Positions 24,860 to 35,217 of a DNA stretch of 64,000 nt are shown piece after piece. Position numbers and translations under genes: made by a program. The notes below the pieces were generated by a model that made no database searches, was not told where the DNA came from, and worked only from the letters and a program-made list of their open reading frames with translations. This DNA is from Mycolicibacterium sp. S2-37 (GTDB taxonomy: Bacteria; Actinomycetota; Actinomycetes; Mycobacteriales; Mycobacteriaceae): assembly GCF_017352375.1 (NCBI RefSeq), contig NZ_JAFEVR010000009.1:124001-188000 (forward strand), read 5' to 3'. Within the stretch, counting starts at the first letter, position 1; the number at the start of each line of letters is the position of its first letter.

Positions 24860-26077
24860 TCAGGACAGCCGCTCGATGACCATCGCCATGCCCTGGCCGC
24901 CGCCGACGCACATGGTCTCCAGACCGAACTGCTTGTCGTGGGTCTGCAGGTTGTTCAGCAGCGTGGCCGTGATCCGGGCGCCCGTCATACCGAAGGGGTG
25001 CCCCAGCGCGATGGCCCCGCCCGAGACGTTCAGCTTGTCCTCGTCCATGCCCAGCGCCCGCGCCGACCCCAACACCTGCACGGCGAACGCCTCGTTGATC
25101 TCGTAGAGGTCGATGTCCCCGATGCTCATCCCCGCGTTGGCGAGCGCCTTCTTCGACGCCTCGATCGGGCCCAGACCCATGATCTCCGGCGACAGCCCGG
25201 ACACGCCGGTGGCGACGATGCGCGCCAGCGGCGTCAGTCCCAGCTCCTTGGCCTTGGTGTCGGACAGGATCAGCACCGCGGCGGCGCCGTCGTTCAACGG
25301 GCACGCGTTGCCGGCGGTGACCGTGCCGTTCGGCCGGAACACCGGCTTGAGCTGGCTGATCTTCTCGTAGGTGGTGCCGGCACGCGGTCCGTCGTCCTTG
25401 GACACGACGGTGCCGTCGGGCAGCGTCACCGGCGAGATCTCGCGCTCGAAGAAGCCGCTGTTGATGGCCTCCTCGGCGCGGTTCTGCGAGCGCACACCCC
25501 AATGGTCCTGGTCCTCACGGCTGACGCCGGTGAACAGCGCGACGTTCTCGGCGGTCTGGCCCATCGCGATGTAGAGGTCCGGCAGTACGCCGTCCTCACG
25601 CGGGTCGTGCCATTCGTCGGCGCCGGCCGCCCCCTGCGTGGACCGTTCCATCGCCTCGGCGAACGTCGGGTTCTTGGTGTCGGGCCAGCCGTCGGCGTTG
25701 CCCTTCGCGTAGCGCGACACCGTCTCGACGCCGGCCGAGATGAACGCGTGGCCCTCGCCGGCCTTGATCGCGTGGAATGCCATCCGCGAGGTCTGCAGCG
25801 ACGACGAGCAGTACCGGTTCACGGTGGTGCCCGGCATGAAGTCATAGCCGAGCTGCACAGCGACCGCCCGGCCGATGTTGAAACCGGACTCACCCGCGGG
25901 CTGGCCGCACCCCATGATCAGGTCGTCGATGTCGTGCGGGTCCAGCGAGGGCACCTTGTCCAGGGCGGCGCGCACCATCTGGGCGGCGAGGTCGTCGGGC
26001 CGCATGTCGACCAGCGACCCCTTGTTGGCGCGGCCGATCGGCGAACGCGCGGTCGAGACGATGACGGCTTCAGGCAT
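24860..26077 (-). CDS. fadA3: Acetyl-CoA acyltransferase FadA3
   Basis: The 405-residue thiolase carries out the last, thiolytic step of beta-oxidation. The nucleophile Cys90 is in N-R-Y-C-S-S-S-L-Q; G-H-P-F-G-M-T-G (about 358) and C-V-G-G-G-Q-G-M-A (about 389) hold the catalytic His and second Cys. N-E-A-F-A lies at about 324. It is downstream of the GDSL esterase gene on the same strand with a 33 bp gap. Size and place match Rv1074c. Confidence 0.93.
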   Translation of the reverse strand: MPEAVIVSTARSPIGRANKGSLVDMRPDDLAAQMVRAALDKVPSLDPHDIDDLIMGCGQPAGESGFNIGRAVAVQLGYDFMPGTTVNRYCSSSLQTSRMAFHAIKAGEGHAFISAGVETVSRYAKGNADGWPDTKNPTFAEAMERSTQGAAGADEWHDPREDGVLPDLYIAMGQTAENVALFTGVSREDQDHWGVRSQNRAEEAINSGFFEREISPVTLPDGTVVSKDDGPRAGTTYEKISQLKPVFRPNGTVTAGNACPLNDGAAAVLILSDTKAKELGLTPLARIVATGVSGLSPEIMGLGPIEASKKALANAGMSIGDIDLYEINEAFAVQVLGSARALGMDEDKLNVSGGAIALGHPFGMTGARITATLLNNLQTHDKQFGLETMCVGGGQGMAMVIERLS

Positions 26078-26110
26078 GACGGCTCCTCGGTCGGTGCGAC
26101 TGGGAAAAAC

Positions 26111-27076
26111 CTAGCTTGCGGCCGCGACGACGGGTGCGGGCACCCCGGTGGTGCGCCGCCAGAGCCGAGTGATGCCACCGACCTTGGCCAGCAGCGTGCT
26201 GACATCGGCGGCCCGCGTGCGCAGCGCCCGGTCAGGTGGCCCGTCGCTGTGGCACTCACCGAGCGCGTCGCACAGTGCGGGCAGCAGCTGGCTGGCCGCC
26301 AGCGCGTATCCGGCCGCCGACGGGTGAAACATGTCCTCGGAGAACAGCAGCTCGGGGGCCTTGTAGAACTCCGGCGCGAGCAGATCGGAGAACGGCACCG
26401 GCACCCCGCCCTCGGCTCGCACCGCCGATGCCTGCGCGCGCGCCAGCCGAAGACCCTGGCTTCGGGTCACCCACCGCAGCGGCTGCGGGATCGCGGTGAT
26501 CACCCCGAAGTCCGGGCAGGTTCCGACGACCACGACGGCGCCGGCCGCGCGCAACCTGCGCACACCTGCACCCAGGCGTCTGGCCGACGGGCCGATGCCG
26601 TTGGGCCGGGTGATGTCGTTGGCGCCGATCATGATCACCGCCGCGTCCGGCGGCGGACCTGCGACGAACATCGCATCGATCTGCCCGGACAGCCCCTTGG
26701 AGGTGGCTCCGACGATCGCCTTCGTGCTCAACCGGATCCGTTTGCCCGACTGTTCGGCCAGTCCGCGGGCGATCAGGACCCCCGGCACCTCCTCGGCGTC
26801 CCGGCAGCCGTACCCGGTCGCGGTGGAGTCGCCGAAGATCATCAGGTGCAGGTCGAATGGGTCGCCGCGCTGCCAGCGCTGCACCGGTCCGCCGCCGGGG
26901 GAGTACACGCCGTCGGCGCGCGGCGGGACGTCCCACGCCTTCGGGATCATTTGACGGGCCTGATCAGCTTGCCCGCTCAGCAGGTTGCGGGCCCCGACAT
27001 ATGCAGAACCGGTCGACGCGACGGTGGCCGCCGCCGCGAGGGCGATGGTGGTCCGGCGAGGAGCGCGAATTCCCAC
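26111..27076 (-). CDS. Exported SGNH/GDSL esterase (Rv1075c-like)
   Basis: The 321-residue protein has an N-terminal signal or anchor (about 8-27) and an SGNH hydrolase fold. Block I is F-G-D-S-T-A-T-G with Ser84, block III G-A-N-D-I-T has the Asn, and block V D-M-F-H-P-S has the Asp-x-x-His pair. Rv1075c has been described as a cell-wall esterase acting on short acyl esters, and this ortholog should do the same. It is divergent from lipU across 190 bp that hold a CRP-like site. Confidence 0.88.
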   Translation of the reverse strand: MGIRAPRRTTIALAAAATVASTGSAYVGARNLLSGQADQARQMIPKAWDVPPRADGVYSPGGGPVQRWQRGDPFDLHLMIFGDSTATGYGCRDAEEVPGVLIARGLAEQSGKRIRLSTKAIVGATSKGLSGQIDAMFVAGPPPDAAVIMIGANDITRPNGIGPSARRLGAGVRRLRAAGAVVVVGTCPDFGVITAIPQPLRWVTRSQGLRLARAQASAVRAEGGVPVPFSDLLAPEFYKAPELLFSEDMFHPSAAGYALAASQLLPALCDALGECHSDGPPDRALRTRAADVSTLLAKVGGITRLWRRTTGVPAPVVAAAS

Positions 27077-27177
27077 GCACTCAGTTTAGGTGGCCGATCG
27101 GCGACAAATCGTGTTCCACGGCAGCGGTAGCGATCACAGTGCGGTATCGAACCCACTACCGAATTTGTTTAGACGAT

Positions 27178-27193
27178 TGTGATACCGGTTACA
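27178..27193. promoter_or_regulatory. Near-consensus CRP-type site before lipU
   Basis: TGTGATACCGGTTACA differs from TGTGA-N6-TCACA at one position. It lies 75 bp before the lipU start and about 100 bp before the divergent esterase start. CGGTAG and CTACCG also flank its left side (27125-27161). Confidence 0.4.
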
Positions 27194-27268
27194 TGTGCGA
27201 AGCTAAGTTACGGAGACTGGCTGAGTAGCTGAGCACCCGGCACTACAACGGCGTAGAAGGTGATGGCG

Positions 27269-28324
27269 ATGACTGCACCGAGCAAGGTACCCAGCTCCGG
27301 CCATGCGGCCCTGCGGGCGACGCGGGCCAAGGCGCGACGGTTTCCGGTCAGTGACGGGGCCCCGGTCGAGGTCGTCGAAGACGGTCCCAGTATCGCCGCA
27401 CGCGTCATGGCGCTCGCCGCGACGCTCACCATCAAGCCCACGCTGACCATCGGAAGCCTGGCGCCGCGGATGCCCTGGCCCTGGGGTGCGGTCGACTTCG
27501 CCTGCCGCGTCATGCGGCCGGTGCCGGGCACCATCAAGGCCACCATCTCGCTGCCCAACTGCACGGCCCAGATCGTGCGCGCCCCCGGTGTGCTGCCGGC
27601 CGACGGCAAGCGCAGCGTGATCCTCTACGCGCACGGCGGCGCGTTCCTGACGTGCGGCGCCAATTCGCACGGCCGCCTCATCACGGCCCTGTCCAAGTTC
27701 TCCGACAGTCCGGTCCTGGTGGTCAACTACCGGATGATCCCGAAGAACTCCGTGGGTCAGGCGATCGACGACTGCTACGACGGCTACCAGTGGCTGCGCG
27801 ACCAGGGCTACGAACCCGACCAGATCGTGCTGGCCGGCGACTCGGCGGGCGGCTATCTGTCGCTGGCCCTGGCCGAACGCCTGCACGAGGACGTGGTCCC
27901 GGAGACGCCCGCCGCCGTCGTCACCATGTCGCCGCTCTTCGAGCTCGACAACGAGGCCCGTGCCAACCATCCGAACGTGCGCAGGGACGCCATGTTCCCG
28001 GCGCGTGCGTTCCACGCCCTCGTCGAGTTGATCGAGGAGGCCGCCACGCGCAACATCGTCGACGGCCGCCCCGAAGAGGTGTACGAACCGCTCGACCACA
28101 TCGAGCCGGGTCTGCCGCGCACGTTGATCCACGTGTCGGGCTCCGAGGTCCTGATCAGCGACGCCCGTAAGGCTGCCCGGCTGCTGGCCGCCGCGGGGGT
28201 GCCGGTGGAGGTGCGGGTGTGGCCCGGACAGATGCACGTGTTCCAGCTGGGAGCGCCCCTGGTTTCGGAGGCTCAGCGGTCGCTCAAGCAGATCGGTGAG
28301 TACATCCGTGAGGCCACGTGGTGA
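27269..28324 (+). CDS. lipU: Hormone-sensitive-lipase-type esterase LipU
   Basis: A 351-residue alpha/beta-hydrolase of the HSL (Lip) family. The oxyanion motif is H-G-G-A-F, the nucleophile is in G-D-S-A-G-G, a catalytic Asp is expected after V-L-I-S, and the His is in G-Q-M-H-V-F. It should hydrolyse short to medium acyl esters. Three starts are in frame: GTG 27260, ATG 27263 and ATG 27269; AGAAGG at 27255-27260 best fits 27269. It is followed by cbs after 29 bp, as in M. tuberculosis Rv1076-Rv1077, and may share its transcript. Confidence 0.88.
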   Translation: MTAPSKVPSSGHAALRATRAKARRFPVSDGAPVEVVEDGPSIAARVMALAATLTIKPTLTIGSLAPRMPWPWGAVDFACRVMRPVPGTIKATISLPNCTAQIVRAPGVLPADGKRSVILYAHGGAFLTCGANSHGRLITALSKFSDSPVLVVNYRMIPKNSVGQAIDDCYDGYQWLRDQGYEPDQIVLAGDSAGGYLSLALAERLHEDVVPETPAAVVTMSPLFELDNEARANHPNVRRDAMFPARAFHALVELIEEAATRNIVDGRPEEVYEPLDHIEPGLPRTLIHVSGSEVLISDARKAARLLAAAGVPVEVRVWPGQMHVFQLGAPLVSEAQRSLKQIGEYIREATW

Positions 28325-28353
28325 TGGAGCGCAGAGCCTGACACCATGGTGTC

Positions 28354-29748
<1,395 letters not shown>

Positions 29749-29866
29749 CGCGATGAGACGCGCCGATGGCGGCGCGGCGAAGATCGTGTCGGAATCCCCT
29801 GACGGCATCAGCAACTCCGGTAGGTTTAGCTCGCTCGAATCCCGCTGAGACCATCGGAAGGCGTCC

Positions 29867-30250
29867 ATGACCGAACAACCGCCAGGCAACTACCCTCCGC
29901 CGCCGCCCGGCGGATACCCCCCGCCCCCGCCTCCGCAGGGTGGCGGCTACCCCGGTCAGGGGTTCGGCGGGCCGGGCTACCAGCCGCAGGGCGTTCCGCC
30001 CAACAACAACCTGGTCTGGGCCATCCTGTCGACCGTACTTTGCTGTCTGCCGCTGGGCATCGTCGCGATCGTCAAGTCGACCCAGGTCTCCGGGCTGTGG
30101 GCGCAGGGCCGCTACGACGAGGCCAACAAGGCGGCCGCCGACGCCAAGAAGTACGCCATCTGGGGCGCCATCGCCGGCGTGGTCGTGGCCGTCATCTACA
30201 TCATCATCGCCATCGTCGGCGGTGTGGCCAGCATGGACATGTCCTCCTGA
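29867..30250 (+). CDS. Proline-rich CD225/dispanin-type membrane protein
   Basis: The 127-residue protein has a Pro/Gly/Tyr-rich cytoplasmic N terminus (about 1-45) and two hydrophobic segments (about 49-70 and 96-120). The linking loop carries the CD225-type K-S-x-Q-V-x-x-L-W-x-x-G-x-Y-D-x-A pattern, with A-x-x-A-K-K-Y. Actinobacterial members are thought to be small membrane scaffolds; no function is proven. The next gene begins 20 bp after its stop, and a second proline-rich protein follows. Confidence 0.82.
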   Translation: MTEQPPGNYPPPPPGGYPPPPPPQGGGYPGQGFGGPGYQPQGVPPNNNLVWAILSTVLCCLPLGIVAIVKSTQVSGLWAQGRYDEANKAAADAKKYAIWGAIAGVVVAVIYIIIAIVGGVASMDMSS

Positions 30251-30269
30251 CCGGACCTCCGGCCCCGTC

Positions 30270-30695
30270 GTGACCACCAGCGAGACGCCCGTCCACCTCC
30301 GCCTCGGCGCGCCACTGGCAGTGGCCGCCCTGGCGGGGTGTGCGTGCGCCGCCGTGTGGTTCGGCGACCCCACCACCCCCGGCGGGCCACTGCCCGTCTG
30401 CCCGACCAAGGCGCTGCTCGGAATCGACTGTCCCGGTTGCGGCTCGCTGCGCATGATCTACTCGCTGCTGCATCTCGACGTCGCAAGCGCGCTGCGTTAC
30501 AACGCCGTCGCCATGGTCGCGCTACTGCTTCTCGCCTGGGCCTACGGGGCCTGGGTGTACGGCCGGATCACCGGGCGGCGGATCGGCAGCTGGCAGCACC
30601 ACCGCTGGGCGGCCGCCGGCACGCTGGCCGTGGTGACGGTCTGGTTCGTGGTGCGAAATCTGCCCTTCGAACCCTTCCGGTCGCTATACATCTAA
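30270..30695 (+). CDS. DUF2752 membrane protein
   Basis: The 141-residue protein from GTG 30270 has three hydrophobic segments. The DUF2752 signature C-P-G-C-G-S-L-R with M-I-Y-S-L-L-H-L-D follows the first segment. A further pair of Cys lies upstream (G-C-A-C). The two-Cys motif suggests metal or redox chemistry at the membrane, but no role is known. It sits between two proline-rich membrane-protein genes and is probably co-transcribed with them. Confidence 0.75.
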   Translation: MTTSETPVHLRLGAPLAVAALAGCACAAVWFGDPTTPGGPLPVCPTKALLGIDCPGCGSLRMIYSLLHLDVASALRYNAVAMVALLLLAWAYGAWVYGRITGRRIGSWQHHRWAAAGTLAVVTVWFVVRNLPFEPFRSLYI

Positions 30696-30724
30696 CTGCG
30701 TCGATCCGATACGAGGAGTTCGCG

Positions 30725-31429
30725 ATGACTGATCAGCCGCAACCCGGAAGCTATCCACCGCCTCCGCAGGGCGGCCACCCGCAGGGTGGATACCCTCCGC
30801 CGCCGCCCCCGCAGGGCGGCTACCCGCCTCCGCCGCCGGCGCAGTATCCGCAGGGCGGATACCCTGGCGCCGCACCGCATCCCGGCGGTTACGGCGGATA
30901 TCCTCCGCCGCAGCTGCTGCCGAAGGACGCCTACACGTCGTGGTTCACCCGTGTGCTGGCCGCCATCGTGGACGCGGCCATCCCGTTCGTGCTCATGGGC
31001 ATCGGCTACGGCGTCGCCATCGCCACCGGGGACTCGGTCTGCATCGAGAGTGAGACCGGGGTGGGCGGTTCGTGCTCCAGCTCGTTCTCCGGAGTCGGAA
31101 TCCTGGTGGTCACCCTGATGTGGCTGGCCTCGGTGGCTTTCTGGATCTGGAACACGGGTTACCGACAGGGCCGCACCGGGCAGAGCATCGGCAAGTCCGT
31201 GATGAAGTTCGAGGTGCTCAGCGAGAAGAGTTGGCAGCCGATCGGTTTCGGCTTGTCGATCGTTCGGCAGATCGCGCACTTCGTCGACCAGGTGATCTGC
31301 TACATCGGTTATCTGTTCCCGCTGTGGGACGCAAAGCGCCAGACGCTGGCTGACAAGATCATGAACACCGTCTGCGTACCCGTCGACTCGCCCTACGTGC
31401 CTCAGCAGCAGGCCCAGCCGTATCTCTAG
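30725..31429 (+). CDS. pra: Proline-rich antigen Pra, RDD-family membrane protein
   Basis: The 234-residue protein starts at ATG 30725 behind GAGGAG. Its first 70 residues are tandem P-P-P-Q-G-G-Y-type repeats; the rest is an RDD domain with W-F-T-R-V-L-A-A-I-V-D, a long central segment and G-R-T-G-Q-S-I-G-K. This is the layout of the mycobacterial proline-rich antigen (Rv1078). Two Cys pairs (E-S-E-T region and V-I-C-Y) are present. Function is not established; RDD proteins have been linked to ion or solute transport. Confidence 0.85.
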   Translation: MTDQPQPGSYPPPPQGGHPQGGYPPPPPPQGGYPPPPPAQYPQGGYPGAAPHPGGYGGYPPPQLLPKDAYTSWFTRVLAAIVDAAIPFVLMGIGYGVAIATGDSVCIESETGVGGSCSSSFSGVGILVVTLMWLASVAFWIWNTGYRQGRTGQSIGKSVMKFEVLSEKSWQPIGFGLSIVRQIAHFVDQVICYIGYLFPLWDAKRQTLADKIMNTVCVPVDSPYVPQQQAQPYL

Positions 31430-31435
31430 AGCAGG

Positions 31436-32614
31436 TCAGCGGAAGGCGCTGACTCCGGTCAGCGCCTCTCCGATGACCATCTGATGCACCTCGGAGGTGC
31501 CCTCGTAGGTCAGCACCGACTCGAGGTTGTTGGCGTGCCGCAGCACCGGATACTCCAGGGTGATCCCGTTGGCGCCCAACAGCGTCCGGCACTGGCGAGC
31601 GATTTTGATCGCCTCGCGGACATTGTTGAGCTTGCCGAAGCTGACCTGATCGGGCCGGATCCGGCCCTCGTCCTTGAGCCGGCCGAGATGCAGCGCCAGC
31701 AGCTGCGCCTTGCCCAGTTCGACGGCCATGTCGGCGAGTTTGGCCTGCGTCAACTGATAGGCCGCGAGCGGCTTGTCGAACACCTCGCGGCTGCCCACAT
31801 AGTCGATCGTCGTCTCCAGGCAGTCCCTGGCGGCGCCGACACTGCCGAACACGATGCCGAAACGTGCCTCGGACAGACAGGCCAGCGGACCGGAGAGCCC
31901 GCGCGCCTGCGGTAGCTGCGCGTCCGCCGGCAGCCGCACGTCGTCGAGGACGAGCTCGGAGGTGTTCGACGCGCGCAGCGACAGCTTGTGCTTCATCTCC
32001 CGCCCGGAGAATCCCTCGGTCTCGGCCGGCACGACGAAACCGAGGATGCCCTCCTCGGCCCTGGCCCACACGACGGCGATGTCGGCGACCGACCCGTTGG
32101 TGATCCACATCTTCGAACCGTTGAGGATCCAATCGGTGCCGTCGCGGCGCGCGGTGGTGCGCATACCGGCGGGGTTGGAACCGAAGTCCGGCTCGGTGAG
32201 GCCGAAGCAGCCGATGACGTCCCCGGTGGCCATGGCGGGCAGCCACTGCTTGCGCTGGTCCTCGCTGCCGTGGTGGTGGATCGCGAACATCGCCAGCGAG
32301 CCCTGCACCGACACCATGCTGCGCAACCCGCTGTCGACGGCCTCGAGTTCCTGGCAGACGATGCCGTAGGAGGTGGCCGACGAACCGCCGCAGCCGTAGC
32401 CCTCCAGGTGCATGCCCAGCAGGCCGAGCTTGCCGAACTCGGAGGCCAGCTCGCGCACCGGCACCTCACCGGCCTCGAACCACTCGCCGATGTGCGGGCG
32501 CAACCGTTGGTCGCCGAACCGGCGCACGGTCTCTCGCAGCTCACGGTCCTCCGGCGCCAGCATGGTGTCGGTGTCCAGCAGGTCCTCGACGCGCCTGGTC
32601 ATGCTTCTGGTCAT
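31436..32614 (-). CDS. Acyl-CoA dehydrogenase, glutaryl-CoA dehydrogenase-like
   Basis: A 392-residue flavoprotein of the acyl-CoA dehydrogenase family. F-G-L-T-E-P-D-F-G-S-N-P and W-I-T-N-G contact FAD and substrate. The catalytic Glu stands in T-Y-E-G-T-S-E-V-H-Q, the position used by glutaryl-CoA dehydrogenases, and A-R-F-G-I is typical too. The start could be ATG 32614 or ATG 32602; neither has a good ribosome site. It lies between pra and metB, where M. tuberculosis has no gene, so it is an insertion relative to that genome. It is divergent from metB. Confidence 0.85.
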   Translation of the reverse strand: MTRSMTRRVEDLLDTDTMLAPEDRELRETVRRFGDQRLRPHIGEWFEAGEVPVRELASEFGKLGLLGMHLEGYGCGGSSATSYGIVCQELEAVDSGLRSMVSVQGSLAMFAIHHHGSEDQRKQWLPAMATGDVIGCFGLTEPDFGSNPAGMRTTARRDGTDWILNGSKMWITNGSVADIAVVWARAEEGILGFVVPAETEGFSGREMKHKLSLRASNTSELVLDDVRLPADAQLPQARGLSGPLACLSEARFGIVFGSVGAARDCLETTIDYVGSREVFDKPLAAYQLTQAKLADMAVELGKAQLLALHLGRLKDEGRIRPDQVSFGKLNNVREAIKIARQCRTLLGANGITLEYPVLRHANNLESVLTYEGTSEVHQMVIGEALTGVSAFR

Positions 32615-32656
32615 GGATCCATGTCTACACCCGGCTTCGCTAGGCTCGGCAGTGTT

Positions 32657-33811
32657 ATGAGTCAACAGAGCACGGGCCACGGCCTGGCCACCAAAGCCAT
32701 CCACGCCGGCTTCGCCCCCGATCCGCAGACCGGAGCCGTCAACACCCCCATCTATGCCAGCTCGACGTTCGCCCAGGACGGCGTCGGCGGGCTGCGCGGC
32801 GGATTCGAATACGCCCGCACCGGCAACCCGACGCGCACCTCACTGGAGTCCGCGCTGGCTGCCGTCGAAGAGGCCCGCTACGGCCGGGCCTTCGCGTCGG
32901 GTATGGCCGCCACCGACTGCGCGCTGCGCGCGGTGCTGCGCCCCGGCGACCACCTGGTGATCCCCGACGATGCCTACGGCGGCACCTTCCGGTTGATCGA
33001 CAAGGTGTTCACCCACTGGGGCATCAGCCACACCGCGGTGTCGCTGTCCGACCTCGACGCCGTGCGCGCCGCCATCACGCCGGCCACCCGGATGGTCTGG
33101 GTCGAGACGCCGACCAACCCGCTGCTGTCGATCGCCGACATCGCCGGGATCAGCGAGATCGCGTCCTCTTCGGGCGTGAAGGTGTTGGTGGACAACACTT
33201 TCGCCTCGCCCGCCCTCCAACAGCCGCTCACCCTCGGCGCCGACATCGTGCTGCACTCGACCACGAAGTACATCGGCGGCCACTCCGACGTCGTCGGGGG
33301 CGCGCTGCTGACCAACGACCAGGAACTCGACACGGCCTTCGCCTTCCTGCAGAACGGTTCCGGCGCAGTGCCAAGCCCTTTCGACGCCTACCTGACGCTG
33401 CGCGGACTCAAGACGCTGGTGCTGCGGATGCAGCGGCACAGCGAGAACGCAGCGCGTATCGCCGAGTTCCTCGACGGGCACCCCGCCGTCGACTCGGTGC
33501 TCTACCCCGGGCTGCCGAGCCATCCGGGCCACGAGGTGGCAGCCCGGCAGATGAGCGGATTCGGCGGCATGGTGTCGGTGCGGATGGCGGGCGGACCCCA
33601 GGCCGCGCGCGACTTCTGTTCGCGCACCGGGATTTTCATTCTCGCTGAATCGCTGGGCGGCGTGGAGTCGCTGATCGAGCATCCGGGTGCGATGACGCAC
33701 GCCTCCACCGCGGGGTCGCAGCTCGAGGTGCCCGACGACCTGGTGCGGCTGTCCGTGGGTATCGAGGATGTGGCCGATCTGCTGGCCGACGTCGAGCAGG
33801 CGCTAGCTTAA
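32657..33811 (+). CDS. metB: Cystathionine gamma-synthase/gamma-lyase
   Basis: A 384-residue PLP enzyme of the Cys/Met metabolism family. The Schiff-base Lys204 is in S-T-T-K-Y-I-G-G-H-S-D; Y-A-R-T-G-N-P-T-R (52-60) and S-G-M-A-A-T (81-86) bind PLP phosphate and substrate. It would make cystathionine from O-acyl-homoserine or split it to cysteine; sequence alone does not separate the two. The ATG at 32657 is the first fitting start. It matches Rv1079, and its last 9 bp overlap the end of the convergent GPP34-type gene. Confidence 0.9.
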   Translation: MSQQSTGHGLATKAIHAGFAPDPQTGAVNTPIYASSTFAQDGVGGLRGGFEYARTGNPTRTSLESALAAVEEARYGRAFASGMAATDCALRAVLRPGDHLVIPDDAYGGTFRLIDKVFTHWGISHTAVSLSDLDAVRAAITPATRMVWVETPTNPLLSIADIAGISEIASSSGVKVLVDNTFASPALQQPLTLGADIVLHSTTKYIGGHSDVVGGALLTNDQELDTAFAFLQNGSGAVPSPFDAYLTLRGLKTLVLRMQRHSENAARIAEFLDGHPAVDSVLYPGLPSHPGHEVAARQMSGFGGMVSVRMAGGPQAARDFCSRTGIFILAESLGGVESLIEHPGAMTHASTAGSQLEVPDDLVRLSVGIEDVADLLADVEQALA

Positions 33812-34468
33812 CGCCGGCCGCATCGCCGACGCGGTCACCGCGAGATTGATTCGCGCCGTCATCGCGGCCTGGTCCGCCGGGGACTCGTCCACCCAGCTGC
33901 CGAGTGCGATCTCACCGGCTCGGCCGTGGACCCAGCGCCACCCGCGGTCGTTGAGGCTCAGCAGGGCGCCGAGTCCGTCGGCTGCGTGCAGCAGCGTGAT
34001 GATCGCGGCGGTGGACGGCGCCGGTGGCCGGCGATCGAAGAGCGCGGCGAGCAGCTGGGTGCGGGCGTCGGCGGCCCGGTCCCGGTTGATCAGCGGCCAG
34101 GCCTGAACTCTGCCGCCGGGCGGACCGGCGCGCCCGATCTGGCGGGTGCGTTCGAGGTGGCCGAGCAGGCTGTCCTCGGTATGTCTGCGCAGTTTGCGCA
34201 CCGCAGCACGCGGCGGGAGCGGGCGGCGTTGTAGCAGCTGCAACGCCGGAGCGCCGACGGGGTCGGGGGAGCCGTGTATGGACAGCGCCACCAGCTGTCC
34301 CGCGGGCACCGGATCACCGTCGACCGCGGGCCGAATCAGGCAGCCGTATGCCAGGTCGAGCAGCACCGCCGCAGACAGCACCCGCGCACGCCGCGACCGG
34401 TCCAGGCCGGGTTGCGCGGAGGCGTTGTCGAGCAGCAGTAGGAGCAGGTCTTCGGCGATCCGCGCCAT
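33803..34468 (-). CDS. GPP34 (GOLPH3-like) family protein
   Basis: The 221-residue protein begins I-A-E-D-L-L-L-L-L-L-D and has the alternating Leu-rich helices and the D-L-A-Y-G stretch of the bacterial GPP34 family, relatives of the Golgi phosphoinositide-binding protein GOLPH3. Only lipid-phosphate binding can be suggested for it, and that by homology. The gene overlaps metB's 3-prime end by 9 bp and lies 6 bp upstream of the greA stop in the same orientation, so it is downstream of greA in one transcription direction. Confidence 0.75.
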   Translation of the reverse strand: MARIAEDLLLLLLDNASAQPGLDRSRRARVLSAAVLLDLAYGCLIRPAVDGDPVPAGQLVALSIHGSPDPVGAPALQLLQRRPLPPRAAVRKLRRHTEDSLLGHLERTRQIGRAGPPGGRVQAWPLINRDRAADARTQLLAALFDRRPPAPSTAAIITLLHAADGLGALLSLNDRGWRWVHGRAGEIALGSWVDESPADQAAMTARINLAVTASAMRPALS

Positions 34469-34474
34469 GGCCGC

Positions 34475-34969
34475 CTAGGAGTGGTAGGGCTCCGCGCTGA
34501 CCAGCGTGACCTTCACGGTGCTGCCGCTGGGCACCGTGTAGGTGCGCGTCTCGCCGACCTTGGCGTCGAGGAGAGCGCCGCCGAGCGGTGAGTTGGGGGA
34601 GTACACCTCGAGCTTGCCGTCGTTCACGGCCTGCTCACGGGTGCCGATCAAAAACGTCTCGTTGTCGGACTCGTCGCCGTCGTAGTAGACCTTGACCACC
34701 GAACCGGGCAGCGCGACGCCGGACTGCTTGGGCGCCTCACCGACCTTCGCATTGTTGAGCAGCTCCTGGAGCTGGCGGATGCGGGCCTCTTCCTGACCCT
34801 GCTGCTCACGCGCGGCGTGATAGCCGCCGTTCTCGCGCAGGTCGCCCTCTTCACGGCGGTCGTTGATCTCGGCGGCGATGACGGGCCGGTTGGCGATGAG
34901 CTGGTCCAGCTCCGCCTTCAGCCGGTCATAGGACTCCTGGGTCAGCCAGGTGACCTGGGTATCGGTCAT
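34475..34969 (-). CDS. greA: Transcription elongation factor GreA
   Basis: The 164-residue factor rescues backtracked RNA polymerase by stimulating transcript cleavage. The N-terminal coiled coil has the tip acidic residues in R-E-E-G-D-L-R-E-N; the FKBP-like C-terminal domain carries S-P-N-S-P-L-G-G-A-L-L and ends V-K-V-T-L-V. The ATG at 34969 follows AGGAGC. It matches Rv1080c. About 250 bp before the next gene hold no further frame, and its promoter must lie there. Confidence 0.93.
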   Translation of the reverse strand: MTDTQVTWLTQESYDRLKAELDQLIANRPVIAAEINDRREEGDLRENGGYHAAREQQGQEEARIRQLQELLNNAKVGEAPKQSGVALPGSVVKVYYDGDESDNETFLIGTREQAVNDGKLEVYSPNSPLGGALLDAKVGETRTYTVPSGSTVKVTLVSAEPYHS

Positions 34970-35217
34970 GTCGTCGCGCTCCTGTCTGTATCGAATCGCG
35001 GACTTCTCGCTCTTCGTCCGCTGCGAAGGCTGTGCGGAGCCTGGCCGGGGTCTCTTCGAGTGCATCGCCGCGTCGTCAGCACGCCACAGGTGCGCAAATG
35101 CAGCAATACACGGCCCCAGCCGGAACCGTGTACCGACTGATCGTACCACCGCGACGGCGGCGGAATTTCACGAATTCGCAGTTCGGCGTTTGTTGCGTCG
35201 TCGCCCGACCACCCGCT

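Noticed and set aside
24773..27130. Open frame of 785 codons on the plus strand
   Set aside because: It runs antisense to fadA3 and the GDSL esterase, whose proteins have full catalytic motifs. The frame is a product of high GC content and its protein is His/Arg/Gly-rich without motifs.
29880..30000. Short repeats that could look like a CRISPR array
   Set aside because: They are in-frame codon repeats of the Pro/Gly/Tyr-rich tail, with no spacers or cas genes.
34970..35217. Short frames between greA and the DUF4307 gene
   Set aside because: They lack ribosome sites and resemble no protein; the interval is read as promoter and leader DNA.
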